From positions 13,112,501-13,176,500 of the forward strand of contig OY821770.1 in NCBI GenBank assembly GCA_963682175.1: 64,000 bases of DNA. Reading direction: 5' to 3'. Made by a program: the position numbers and the translations under genes. This document shows positions 23,847-33,865 of this stretch, in pieces. Under the pieces are notes generated by a model that saw only the letters and a list, made by a program, of their open reading frames with translations, did not search any database and had not been told where the DNA came from. Position 1 is the stretch's first letter. Every line of letters begins with the position of its first letter. The DNA comes from Triglochin maritima (taxonomy: Eukaryota; Streptophyta; Magnoliopsida; Alismatales; Juncaginaceae).

Positions 23847-25775
23847 CTAGGATTTGGATGGAACATTATTTAGTGTGTAAGCCGCAGTTTGTAGTGCAGA
23901 ACTCCAAAAGTAAAGAGGTAATTCCGCATGACTCATCATTGACCGAACCATGTCAAGCAATGTCCTATTCCTCCTTTCGGATACCCCATTCCACTGAGGT
24001 GTACCGGGAGGGGTGAGTTGAGGTACAATACCAAACTCCTTTAGGTATGAGTCAAATTCGGCACTTAAGTACTCACCTCCACGATCCGTTCGTAGAGACT
24101 TGATTTTCTTGTCGAGTTGGTTCTCTACTTCATTCTTGAATTCTTTGAACTTGTCAAAGGATTCACTTTTGTTTCTCATTAGATAAACATAGCCATAACG
24201 ACTATAATCATCCGTGAACGTAATGAAGTACCTGAAACCATCTCGTGCACTAGTACTCATTGGACCACATACATCGGAATGTATCAAATCCAACAAGCCA
24301 CTCGCCCTTGGGCCTTTCTTCTTGAAGGGCTTTTTGGTCATTTTTCCCATTAGACATGGTTGGCACGTCTCCAATGATTTAAAATCAAGTAGACCAAGAA
24401 GGTTAGCTTCTTGCAATTTCTTGATGCGCTTTTCATTTATGTGACCAAGACGATAGTGCCACAAGAGAGTATCATTCTCGTGAGTGGTCTTAAGTCTTTT
24501 GTTATTGATATTAAAGATTTGTTTATCATTCAATTCGAGCAAATAGAGACCATTCCTTATGAATGCATTTGCATAGAAAATACCATTCTTCGATATAGAC
24601 AAGCAAGAATTTGAAATATTTATATTGAAATTATCCATATCTAAACATGATACAGAAATAATGTTCTTGCTAATCGAAGGCACATAATAAACATTCTTTA
24701 GACATAAATTTAAACCACTACATAATTGAAGCACCACAGAACCTTGTGAAACCGCAGACACGTTCGCACCATTTCCGACCTTCAATTCTACCTCGTTCCT
24801 TACGAGTTCCTTCCTATCCATGAGTAGCTGCACATTAGAAACTATGTGAGCACAAGATCCAGTATTTATTACCCAATCCTGGACAGAGGTGGCTAAATTT
24901 ATTTCAATAACAAATATACCTTTGGCCTTTTTGGGGCGCCGACGTTCAATCACTCCGTTGTCAAGGTCTTCCTTGTACTTGGGGCAATTTGGCCGGATGT
25001 GTCCTTTTTCACCGCAGTGAAAGCACTCCGTGTTGGGAGTTGGGGATTTCTGAGATTTCCCCCTCGAGGCACTCGCACGAGCACCTCCTACTCCCTTGCT
25101 CTTGATTGAACCACTTTTGGTAGATTTGCCCTTTCCTTTACCAATCTTTTGGCTCCTCCCATGAACGGCAAGGACATGCTTGTCCCTACCCTTGCCCATG
25201 TCAACTTCAGCAGTTTTGAGAGCGTTGTGCAGCTCCTCAAGACTCACCCCTTTTTCACGCACGTGGTAGTGCATCACAAAGTCCTTCAAGGACGGGGCTA
25301 GAGATCCAAGAATCATATCTTCAGCAATGTCCTCGGGCATTGGTGAAGAGAGCTTTGCCAACTTCTCAAGGTACCCTTGCATCGTGAGAAAATGCATGGA
25401 TATCGATGTTCCCTCCGCCATATGGCACCTTGTGAGTGCGATGGTGGTCTTATAGCGCTCCTTTCGGGCACTATCCATGAACATCTTTGATAAAGCCTCC
25501 ATGGTCTTCTTGGTTTTGAATCCAAGTATTCGCTTGAAGCGAGTCACCCATGGATGCTAGCATAAGACCGTGAACGTGGTTCTCTTGGTCTTCCCACTTG
25601 GCTTTAGCCTCTTTCTCTTCATCGGTTAATCTCTCATTCCACTTTGGGATTGGACCTTCCAAAATGTGAGATAGTTTCTCAAACTTTAACACGATGTTGA
25701 GTTTGAGTTGCCAACTAATGAAGTTTGAGCCATCATTTGCTAAATAGATCGTACGATAGGTTGGATGTTCGACAT
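23847..25775 (-). pseudogene. Copia gag-protease-integrase polyprotein (broken)
   Basis: From an ATG at 25775 (MSNIQPIVRSI, frame lost by one base) the reading goes to ANDGSNFISWQLKLNIVLKF, LSHILEGPIPKWNERLTDEE and, after a frame change near 25545, a 566-residue open stretch. That stretch holds the UBN2-type gag, the zinc knuckle CFHCGEKGHIRPNCP, a protease with INTGS in place of the usual DTGS, and a pre-integrase domain (LWHYRLGHINEKR). It also holds the integrase core with DVCGPM, FTDDYSRYGYVYLM, RTDRGGEYLS and a final glutamate in NGVSERRNRTLL. The protease aspartate change (D to N) and two frame breaks mark it as inactive. It continues in another frame at 23760. Confidence 0.85.
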
Positions 25776-26527
25776 TTTTCTACAAAATAAATCATACAGG
25801 ATTTTAATGTCAATTTTATGTTTTAATACACATGCATACATATATTGAATATAAATGTAAATGTTGCAAATAAAAATTTTTGCCCATAAATGCAACAATC
25901 CAAGATCCCATCAATCGTAATATAGACTAGCTAAGGGCTATCAAATACATTACAATATCAAGGTAAGAAAACATTTTCTAATCACAACCTTTTTGAATTT
26001 TAGCAACATTTAGCATCTTCAAACTCTTGTGACTCTTGTCGTTTTAATTATGAGGGAATACGACCTATCCTCGTAAGAAAAACTTTTTCCCAAAACCGAG
26101 CGAGGGCTCTAGGTAATGTTAAGAAAACTTATTTTCATTTGATACGAGATACGTTTATCCATTGTATTCACAACTAAACATACTTGGGGTTCACTAGGGT
26201 GAAACACACCTCATATATTTAATTGTGGCACAACAACAGACAACCTTTATATCTCCCACTATTCCCAAAGATGGAGGGAGCTATCTCCCGCTAAGGGCGA
26301 GCAGAGTATCCCTCGATCAATGGCTGCTAGTGGATGAAATAAGAAGGAAAACTATTCTTAATTTTTGTTGGACAATTTAACATGTGATTCAGAATTTTAG
26401 GTTATCATGCATATTATTAATTATACACATCCTAACATTCAACACATTCATCACATGCATAGCAAGATAAAAACAGAAATTAAACATTCACACAATCCAC
26501 ATCGTGTGAGTTTATATGTTCCCTTCG

Positions 26528-26575
26528 ATCCTCGATCCTCGATCCCTGATCTTCGATCCTCGATCGATGCGCTAC
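26528..26575. repeat. GATCCTC short tandem repeat
   Basis: Several copies of CGATCCTC/CGATCYCT lie in a row in the copia leader region. It is only a low-complexity run. Confidence 0.6.
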
Positions 26576-28139
26576 AGCGGCGACTTCCTCTTGCACCGGA
26601 GATGTAGATTTTATAGAAAATAAACATGCTCGTCACATTTGATAAAAAACCGACTAGTGCAAGTCCTATGTAAAAACCTCTCATATGCAAATGCAACTAT
26701 CTAAAAGACGGAAAGAGAGAGAATTTTGGCTTTTACATACATAAGCCCCTGTATAATAATGATTACATACATTCATAACTGCTGATTTGGAACATATAAA
26801 CCCACAATTCCTGCAAAGACAACTCGAGCATCCATGCACGCAATATCGGTATAAACTATCCACCCTAGTTTATCAAGCATCTAGAATCCCAAACAATTCT
26901 TTGAAAAACATTCTTGAGGGACATACCGCAAATTCTTGAGGAAAGTCGACCATATGATCCGAGAGAAAATCGACGGTATCGTCAGTGGTTTTAGCATAAT
27001 GGTATGTACACAGTCTACATACGAGGCGAAATAGGGTTCGGTTTGGAAAGGCCGTTGCCAGCCCCACGTGATTCTATCGAGGACTTAGGTTACGTTCCTG
27101 GTGGACCACGTATTCGACGTATGGTATGTTTTTTTAACGACTTTGACGATTATTGTTTGTTGTGTTTTACTATCTAATTTTCAAACTACAATTTCAGGGC
27201 TTATGTGGTATTCAATGAGCTAAATTTGTTATCAAGCAGCTGTACAAACGTGGAACTAAGAGGCTTTGTAAAATGTTGCTGAAGAGTCACCAACTCGATG
27301 CTGTTGATTGCGATCAGGTGCACAAATTTGAAAGAGTATTGTGTGATGCTGGATTACCTGCAGATGTGGAGTCGATTCCTGAAGATGATGATGGTAATAA
27401 TGAGATTTATGATGACTGTCCTGTACCTAGAGTTGTAGACCAAACAACATATAGTTTTAGGTTGTCCAATGCATCATACGATGATTTTGTCCCAGATCCA
27501 TCACAGTTTAGAGGTTCATATACATACGGTCACAGTGGCGCAGGACCATCGCAACCAACCCAGTTTGGATATTCTCAAACATACGGTGACATTGGCACAG
27601 GACCATCGCAGCCAACCCAGTTGGGGCTTTCCCAGATTCCCGAAGACTATCCAACTTATCATACACCTGGTACCAATTATGATACCCCTCAGTTGCCGCA
27701 AACAGACTTCGGGACTTTGTTCGATGGTATATTCAGCCCATTAACTGACCAAGGGTACACTTGTGAACTAAATCTTGTACCTTCTATAGTTTACGAGACT
27801 CAGTCACCTTATTTGCCTGTTCAGAATCAGTCACCTTTTCGCCCTGTTCAGACTCAGTCACATGTTCGCCCTGTTTGGACTCAGTCACCTGCTGTACCTG
27901 TTGAGACTCAGGCCCATTCTGAGTTGGTTCCATATGTTTTATCTGATGATGATGAAGAATCAGTGCATGTTGCGACTCCAGTCGGTCGAGGGTGCCGACG
28001 CAAGATGAAGACAAAGATTTTCACTCCCGCACAGTAGTTCATATTGTAATTTAGTTGTAATCGCGGTTGTACTTTAAGATCTTATGATTTTGTTTTGTCA
28101 TCTTAATTGATATGGTTTGACTTATAAATAAGACTACTA

Positions 28140-28255
28140 AACATTAAACATTACATTACATTAAACATTACAATACATTCAACATTACAATACATTAAAC
28201 ATTACAATACATTCAACATTACAATATATTAAACATTACAATACATTCAACCTTC
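28140..28255. repeat. 19-bp minisatellite at the PMD/transposase junction
   Basis: About six copies of a unit near ACATTACAATACATTMAAC lie between the 3' ends of the two convergent MULE genes. The unit contains AATAC/ACATTAC steps and could have served as a two-way terminator region. That role is inference. Confidence 0.8.
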
Positions 28256-28740
28256 CCTTACATTGCAACGATCGCTTGTGTGATTATAGTATGTCGCCTC
28301 TACAATTGCACAAATGGGTAAACCACGAGCTTCTTTGAATACATTGTTCAGGCACTCCGTAGCATTGCTTGTCATTATTCCCCATCTTTGGCCTCCGTCG
28401 TGACACAACGACCACTTACTAGGAACCTCCGGTTCATTCTCATTTGTTTCATCTTTTTCCCAATCCCTTTTATGTATTGTAATGCATCTTTACTCCAATA
28501 CTCAACTTGTTCCAAACTGGCTTTGAAATCTGACGGATTACTGTGTCTGCATGTTGCCTTGAAGGCGTCAACTGCATATTGATTCTTACAATTTTTAGCA
28601 AGTTTTCGGTAAGATGTTGTGCGCATAAACGGTGAACTGCTTCATTTCCTTCCTCGTGCCAACCGTAACCGGGATTCCTAAAAATGTGTTTAATTGCAGC
28701 ATGTCGATCAGATATGACACATATCTTCCTGTTGAACGTT

Positions 28741-30370
28741 TTAATTAAACCGCAAGTGCACGGCCGCGATGAAGCGGTGGCAAGTACGGGTCGTCCTCAG
28801 GGAGGTGAGCAGCCTCTTGTTTGCACGAAATCAAGTGGCGAAAACTAGGGGGAGAAAGTTGTTTACGCTACTCTACACTAAACTACTCTAAGAAGTATGA
28901 AATGTGAAAGAAGCAAACAAACGATGAAATAAGAACTAAGCTAAGAACAAAACAAGAATGCTGGAATTTCAGGAATGGAAAACCCCTAAGGGGTGGAGTG
29001 AGTGCACACATGCAAAGAGGTGGGTGTAGAATACATTCTTTAAGCACATGAAGGTGGTGTTTATCAAGCATAGGAAGTGTCTAAATGTTATGGCAAAACC
29101 TATCAATCTATTCACCAACTTAGTTGATTAACATTTACATATGCAAGGTGTTTATTTCAGAACCTAAACAAGCATGAGAGGTGTCTAATCATTTTGGCAA
29201 AACTCATCAAGTTATAAATTCTATCCTAAACAAGCAAGCATACATTCATGTTTAATCAATACATTGAAATTAAAGCATTCATCTCATTCTCTAATGCATG
29301 TATGTACATCTACTCCACCCCCCCAAGGGGATGGAACTACTCACTAAACATTACACTAATTATTAAACTATGGAAAGAAAGCATATTAAAACTAAGCTAG
29401 AATTAAAAGACGATTAAACTAAAACATGCACAAACAATAAAAGAAGCATAAAACAAACAATGAAAGAAACACAAAACTTTATTGATAAAATGACTCACAT
29501 TAAAAGTAGCATCCTCCTACTTTAGTGTGTGCTTCAAGGCCTCACTTCTAGTAGGAAGAATAGCCACTTAAAATATGGAGTCATTACAATAGGAGGTGAA
29601 GAGTTCTATTTATAGGCATGGAAAAAGCTAATCCGGGACAAGCCCCCGATGTGGGACTAAACCAATACCACAAATAGCCTAAACAAACATTAATACACGT
29701 CCAGGAGAAAACTTGGTGGATTTGGGCCAAAAGTGACCGCCAATTAGCGGTCTTGGACCGCCAATTGGCGGTCAAAAAGATCCGGATCCAGTTGAATCTT
29801 CTTCTAGGCTTTGCTTTGTGTATTTGGTGGTCTTGGATGCATCTACTTCGTTTATTGGAGCTCCGACCTGAATAGAATTGCCAAAATACTCCCCATGATG
29901 GTGTGGAGTTCTCTGTTTTGCTCTTAGGTCCTTCTGTCTTGCGTTCAGGTCCTTCTGTCTTGCATCTTGGTCCCCAGATCTCACAATCCAGTCATTTTTC
30001 CCAACTTTTGGGTCCTTTTATGTTTCATCTCTTCAAACCTATTTATTCCTGAAAACTAAACATAAAACTCGTAACATAGCATTGTTTAGGTGAAAGATAA
30101 TGGATATAAGATACAAATATAAGCATGAAATGATGTCAATCAAATACCCCCACACCTAACTTTTGCTAGTCCCGAGCAAAACAAAGAAAGAGAAAAGCAT
30201 ACGAAAAAACAAGAAATCCTAACTCACTTTCGTAGGAATCACGGTTGCACTTAGCACGTGCAACAAGCCGTTAAACCTCCTTGTCGCCAAGGAGGAGGAG
30301 TGTTGTCTCCTGAGGGTTTTCAGCGGATATACCCACAAAATCCGAACAAGATGCATTAATCAATCTAGCT
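28741..30370 (+). mobile_element. LTR-like (LARD type) block in the MULE transposase
   Basis: It starts TTAAACCGCAAGTGCACGG and has no coding domain. It includes a CCCCCACACCTAACTTTTGC run near 30148, and the start motif recurs near 11552 and 17279 (reverse). Near 29750-29775 a short duplication (GACCGCCAATTAGCGG and GACCGCCAATTGGCGG) is present. It joins a 5'-truncated family A LTR at about 30371, so two insertions are fused here. Confidence 0.5.
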
Positions 30371-31546
30371 ACACGACTCGTCACACCACAAAACTGGGAA
30401 ACAAGAAATGAGGATTTTGAGTTCATAAGATGTGTCGGGTTTCATGACACATGGGGTGAACAAGCAAAATCAAAATTATGTTGTGATCAATAACATAATT
30501 AGAATCTAAATAAAATTCATATGTGATGTAAATATTATGAGTGTAATGATTGATCATTGCATAGGATAATATGTTACATAAGTTGTGAATTTACTACTAA
30601 TCCCGAAATGTCAAATTTTGTAGGGGTTAAACCGAAATTTGACAAGTCTGCAGAACAGTGCTCCAACGGTCGACCGGTTAGCAGTAAACGGTCGACTGAT
30701 CGGACACGGTCGACCGGACGTGTCTCGACCGATAACAGGGAATTTTCATCTGTTCGAACGGTCGACCGAATGTGATCGGTCGGTCGACCGAACATTGCGA
30801 TGAAATAGTTCCTGTTACGAACGGTCGACCGAGTTATTGAACGGTCGACCGAAACCTGGTTCGAGCGGTCGACCGAACCTTGAAACGGTTGACCGGTCCA
30901 GACAGTTTTCAGCAGAATTAATTTAAGAATTAATTAGATCATGCATGGAATTGGTCCATAATTGATTTAATTCGTGGCTAATATTATTTATTATTAAATA
31001 ATGAATGGTTAGATGGAATTTTGCATGAAATCATGGGCAAGAGGTTGCACATGAATAGGTAATTTGGAGAGAACTTATAAATACAAGTTTATCTCATTAC
31101 CTCCTCAATCAATTCATTATTTTCTTATGCAAAATTCTCTCTCCATAAATCTCCACGAAAATTCCTTAATTCTTAAGTTTAGTTTTAGTTCTTAAGAGAT
31201 CATCTTCTCAAGGGAATTAAAGAGGGGTTAGTAATTAGATTCTAAACCCTATCGGAGATTGAGAGACTAGCTTCCCTCTCTCCGATCTTGTTTAGAGTTT
31301 GGTGAATACTCGGAGGCATCCGGCGCAACGAGGAGCATCCCCAACGTCTCCGAATCTTCAAGAAGTTTTAAAGAACTTGTAGGTATGAATTTCGGAGCCC
31401 ATATTTGTTTTAATAAAGTTTTGAAACTAGATATTGAAACAAATTGATGCATGCATGAAATAAATCATAGAAAATTGTAAATTGATCCTTATTGTGCATA
31501 AAAAATTTGAAAATAAATATGTACGATTAAACATGAAATCCTACAA
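30371..31546 (+). mobile_element. Family A LTR, 5'-truncated, in the MULE transposase
   Basis: Plus orientation: about the last 1.2 kb of the LTR, with array sites near 30670, 30692, 30710, 30725, 30762, 30784, 30825, 30845, 30869 and 30889, a TATA-like CTTATAAATAC at 31076-31086, and the 3' end ATCCTACA at 31546. The first 0.6 kb is missing, cut where GTCACACC begins at 30371. The motifs are the least mutated of the five copies (seven perfect GGTCGACC). It is the inverted counterpart of 20309-22080. Confidence 0.85.
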
Positions 31547-32989
31547 TAACAACAAGTAACCTTCCTTCGTATCTACCTTTAAGAAATGAGGCGTCTATGC
31601 TGATAACATGACGCAGATATTGGAATGCCTGAAGACAAGGACCAAAAGTCATGCTGCACATTTAAACTGACGGACACCAGCGCATGGTAAAAGGTCAGAA
31701 TGAACTACAACTTTACTTCCAGGATTTGATTGTTTAATAGCATTTAACAATTGAGGCAACAAAGCATATGAACCCGACCAACTTCTAAACATGTATGCAA
31801 CAACAATCTCGCGGGCACGCCATAATTTATTGTACTTTGGATTAACACCTGGAAATATTTTTCTTACCAGACCAAACACATGTTTAATCGGGAGCGAGGC
31901 ATTATTTTCGACATCTTCACAGATGATATCAGCCATCATCTTCGCAGTCAGCTGAGCATGATCAAATCAGGCAGCTGTAGACCTGCATATATGCTTATAC
32001 GGACATTTTCTTATAGACCATGCATCACCCGAACCGGTCCGTGCAGCGTACAACATCCAGTTACAATTTTCATCTTTACATCTCACCTTATATTTGGTTT
32101 TGCTGCTGTCTTGCACCTTGATCTCCCGATTATTGTCAATATGCCATTTCGATATTGCGTTCTTCAGAGCGTCTTTTGATGAGAATGCTTGATTCTCAGC
32201 TAACAGACCTTCAACTATTACACTGCTTTCTATAAATGATGTATATGCAGGAACCAAACTAGAACAATCATGAAAGCTTTTAGCTGGGTGAACCCAACCC
32301 CTCCCTCTAAATGGGTTGTATTGGCTTAACTGACTCACGTTCGGACCAATATCTTCATCTTCCTCAACCTCATTAGCATCCTCATCGTCCTCACCTGATG
32401 ATTCATTCATATTCTCTGTATCTATATTGTAATCTTCGTCATCATTTTCTTCTTCATCATCTGTTGGTATCGGCACGAAATCAGAAGTTCTATTCGCAGG
32501 TCGACTGGTTTCTGCTATGGTGTTTGCATCACATGATTGTTGAGATATGAACCGTGCACCACTACTACTACCCGGTTGGTTACCTGTAAACATCTCAGCA
32601 TTCCACTCAATTTCCATAGGATTCAACTTAACATATAACTCCATCATTCCCATTTTCGAATAAGCATTTTCATAGGCTATTCTCCAGAAATACTCATCAT
32701 ATACAGAACATCACATTAAAAAAAAGTAACCGGTTGGTGCAATGTTGCAACGATATTGAATATCCATCGAGTATCGAGATTCTTCGACATTCAAACCTTG
32801 ATAAATCCAACTCTTAATTTCTTCTAAGGTTACATTTTCGCTCGCTGAAAGTGTATGTCTTGGACCTATCATGTACTCTACACCATAACTTGCATTTTGA
32901 ATTATTTCACCGCCAAAGTGCACACTTACCGCAATCATTTCGTTAACTACAATGTAAAATTCTTTAATCAGTTTTATATTAAAAATTAC

Positions 32990-33592
32990 TTGAAGATTTG
33001 ATATTATTAATAATGTGAGATAAATACAAATTAAGAATGAAATTTTTTTTACCTCAAATATCACCAGAAAAGACACACCGATCAGAAAAATTGATATCAC
33101 CGGGCACAATTTGAAGACCGTGTAGAGAGTATAACTTCAAGATTTGATATTATTACCAATTATTAATAACTGTAAATACAAATTAAGAATGAAATTTTTT
33201 TTACCTCAAATATCACCAGGAAAGACACACAGATCAGAAAAATTGATATCACCGGGCACAATTTGAAGACTGTGTAGAGAGTAGAACTTCAAGATTTGAT
33301 ATTATTACCAATTATTAATAACTATAAATACAAATTAAGAATGAAAAAAATTACCTCAAATATCATCAGGAAAGACACACATATAAGAAAGATTAATATC
33401 TCCGGGCACAATTTGTAGACTGGGTAGAGAGTAGAACTTCAAGATTTGATATTATTACCAATTATTAATAACTATAAATACAAATTAAGAATGAAAAAAA
33501 AACTCAAATATCACTAGAAAAGACACAGATCAGAAAAATTGATATCATCGGACACAATTTGAAAACTGTGTAGAGAGTAGAAGTGGAAATGT
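32990..33592. repeat. ~150-bp tandem repeat, about four copies, in MULE-1 leader
   Basis: TTCAAGATTTGATATTATTA recurs at about 33136, 33288 and 33438, with a degenerate copy near 32990, so the period is 150-152 bp. Each unit on the minus strand carries a donor-like GATATTTGAGGTAA and an acceptor-like run before TTATTAATAA. It lies between the transposase TATA box and its start codon. Confidence 0.85.
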
Positions 33593-33639
33593 GTGAGGAA
33601 TTGAAAAAATAATTGGATTGAAAAAATGGAGCGGATCCG

Positions 33640-33647
33640 TATTTATA
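33640..33647 (-). promoter_or_regulatory. TATA box of the MULE-1 transposase
   Basis: TATAAATA on the minus strand lies at the inner edge of the right terminal repeat, about 700 bp upstream of the transposase start. It is well placed for transcription leftward. Confidence 0.5.
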
Positions 33648-33756
33648 GGGACTTGCGCCCACGGATCGCGGGTGCGATCGGAGTGTTTTTGAATTTTTCT
33701 TCTTCTTAGTTTTAAAATTTCCGATTAAAATTTTATTATTTAAAAAAATTACGGCT
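33640..33756 (-). repeat. MULE-1 right terminal inverted repeat
   Basis: The reverse complement begins AGCCGTAATTTTTTTAAATA and continues to GCGATCCGTG, matching the left end with scattered differences. It ends 110 bp before the helicase start codon. Confidence 0.85.
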
Positions 33757-33865
33757 GATCCAACGCTCTCGCGGCCCCACCCAAGAATCAAACTAACATA
33801 AACCCTCTCAATCCCAAACTCCAAAACCCCCCAATATTGACTCAACCAACCACTCTCTCGTCGCC

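Larger units (their letters stand above)
22345..26860 (-). mobile_element. Ty1/copia retrotransposon, 3'-truncated, inserted in the PMD gene
   Basis: The minus-strand order is gag, CCHC knuckle, protease, integrase, reverse transcriptase, which is the copia order. RT stops at ...YASAIGSIM at 22345, where the PMD sequence (...LIHFWMI) resumes, so RNase H and the 3' LTR are missing. Upstream of the gag start (25775) lie about 1.1 kb of non-coding DNA up to the next PMD block, presumably leader and 5' LTR, though LTR ends could not be fixed. Confidence 0.8.
19465..28037 (+). pseudogene. Plant mobile domain (PMD) gene of MULE-1, broken
   Basis: Exon 1 (19465-19596) starts MSHLSRSRSVQ and ends at a GTAAGT donor; exon 2 starts after TATTATAG at 19683. 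The PMD core is clear: LITALVERWRPKTHTFHLPV, VGLTLQDVSCLWGLP, and after the LTR at 22081 the block PPFAIKWQYGQTYEV, FECMLDELVNWQPYNQYM and YWLARVLLIHFW. The 3' part resumes at about 26880 (PAPRDSIEDLGYVPGGPRIR), crosses an intron at 27128-27197 and ends at 28037. The C-terminus has repeats of the type GPSQPTQ and PVQTQSP. In-frame stops (after exon 2 residue NLGLY and at GLCGIQ) plus two insertions show that it is dead. PMD proteins include host MAIN/MAIL silencing factors and many transposon-borne copies. Its role in the element is unknown. Confidence 0.8.
28255..32938 (-). pseudogene. MULE-1 transposase (broken)
   Basis: From an ATG at 32938 (MIAVSVHFGGEIIQ) the minus strand shows the PB1-like N-terminal part of MuDR-type transposases, then an acidic linker (DDEEENDDEDYN). 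The MuDR DNA-binding region follows: SSKDALKNAISKWHIDNNRE, KVRCKDENCNWMLYA, WSIRKCPYKHIC. The catalytic domain starts with DASFLKGRYEGRLLV-like residues at about 31560 (with a frameshift). After the insertions it resumes at 28740 with KICVISDRHAAIKHIFRN and HRLCAQHL, then WGIMTSNATECLNNVFKEAR. Roughly 50-60 residues between the two parts are lost at the insertion. Several stops make it non-functional. Confidence 0.85.
18844..33756. mobile_element. Large Mutator-like element (MULE-1) with PMD gene and transposase
   Basis: The two ends are inverted copies. AGCCGTAATTTTTTTAAATA at 18844 equals the reverse complement ending at 33756, and similarity runs about 110 bp inward through CTCCGATCGC and GCGATCCGTG. 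Between them lie a plant mobile domain gene (plus) and a MULE transposase (minus) that converge near 28040-28260. Nested insertions account for more than half of the 14.9 kb: family A LTRs at 20309-22080 and 30371-31546, copia at 22345-26860, and an LTR-like block at 28741-30370. No 9-bp target duplication is visible (ACCCTATGT left, GATCCAACG right). The left end touches the hAT end and the right end lies 110 bp before the helicase start codon. Confidence 0.8.

Noticed and set aside
20309..31546. The two family A LTRs in MULE-1 as the ends of one retrotransposon
   Set aside because: They are in opposite orientation, one is 5'-truncated, and PMD and transposase sequences lie between them and the copia element.
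18835..33765. A 9-bp target duplication for MULE-1
   Set aside because: ACCCTATGT and GATCCAACG do not match. The element is either old, rearranged, or flanked by a later hAT event.
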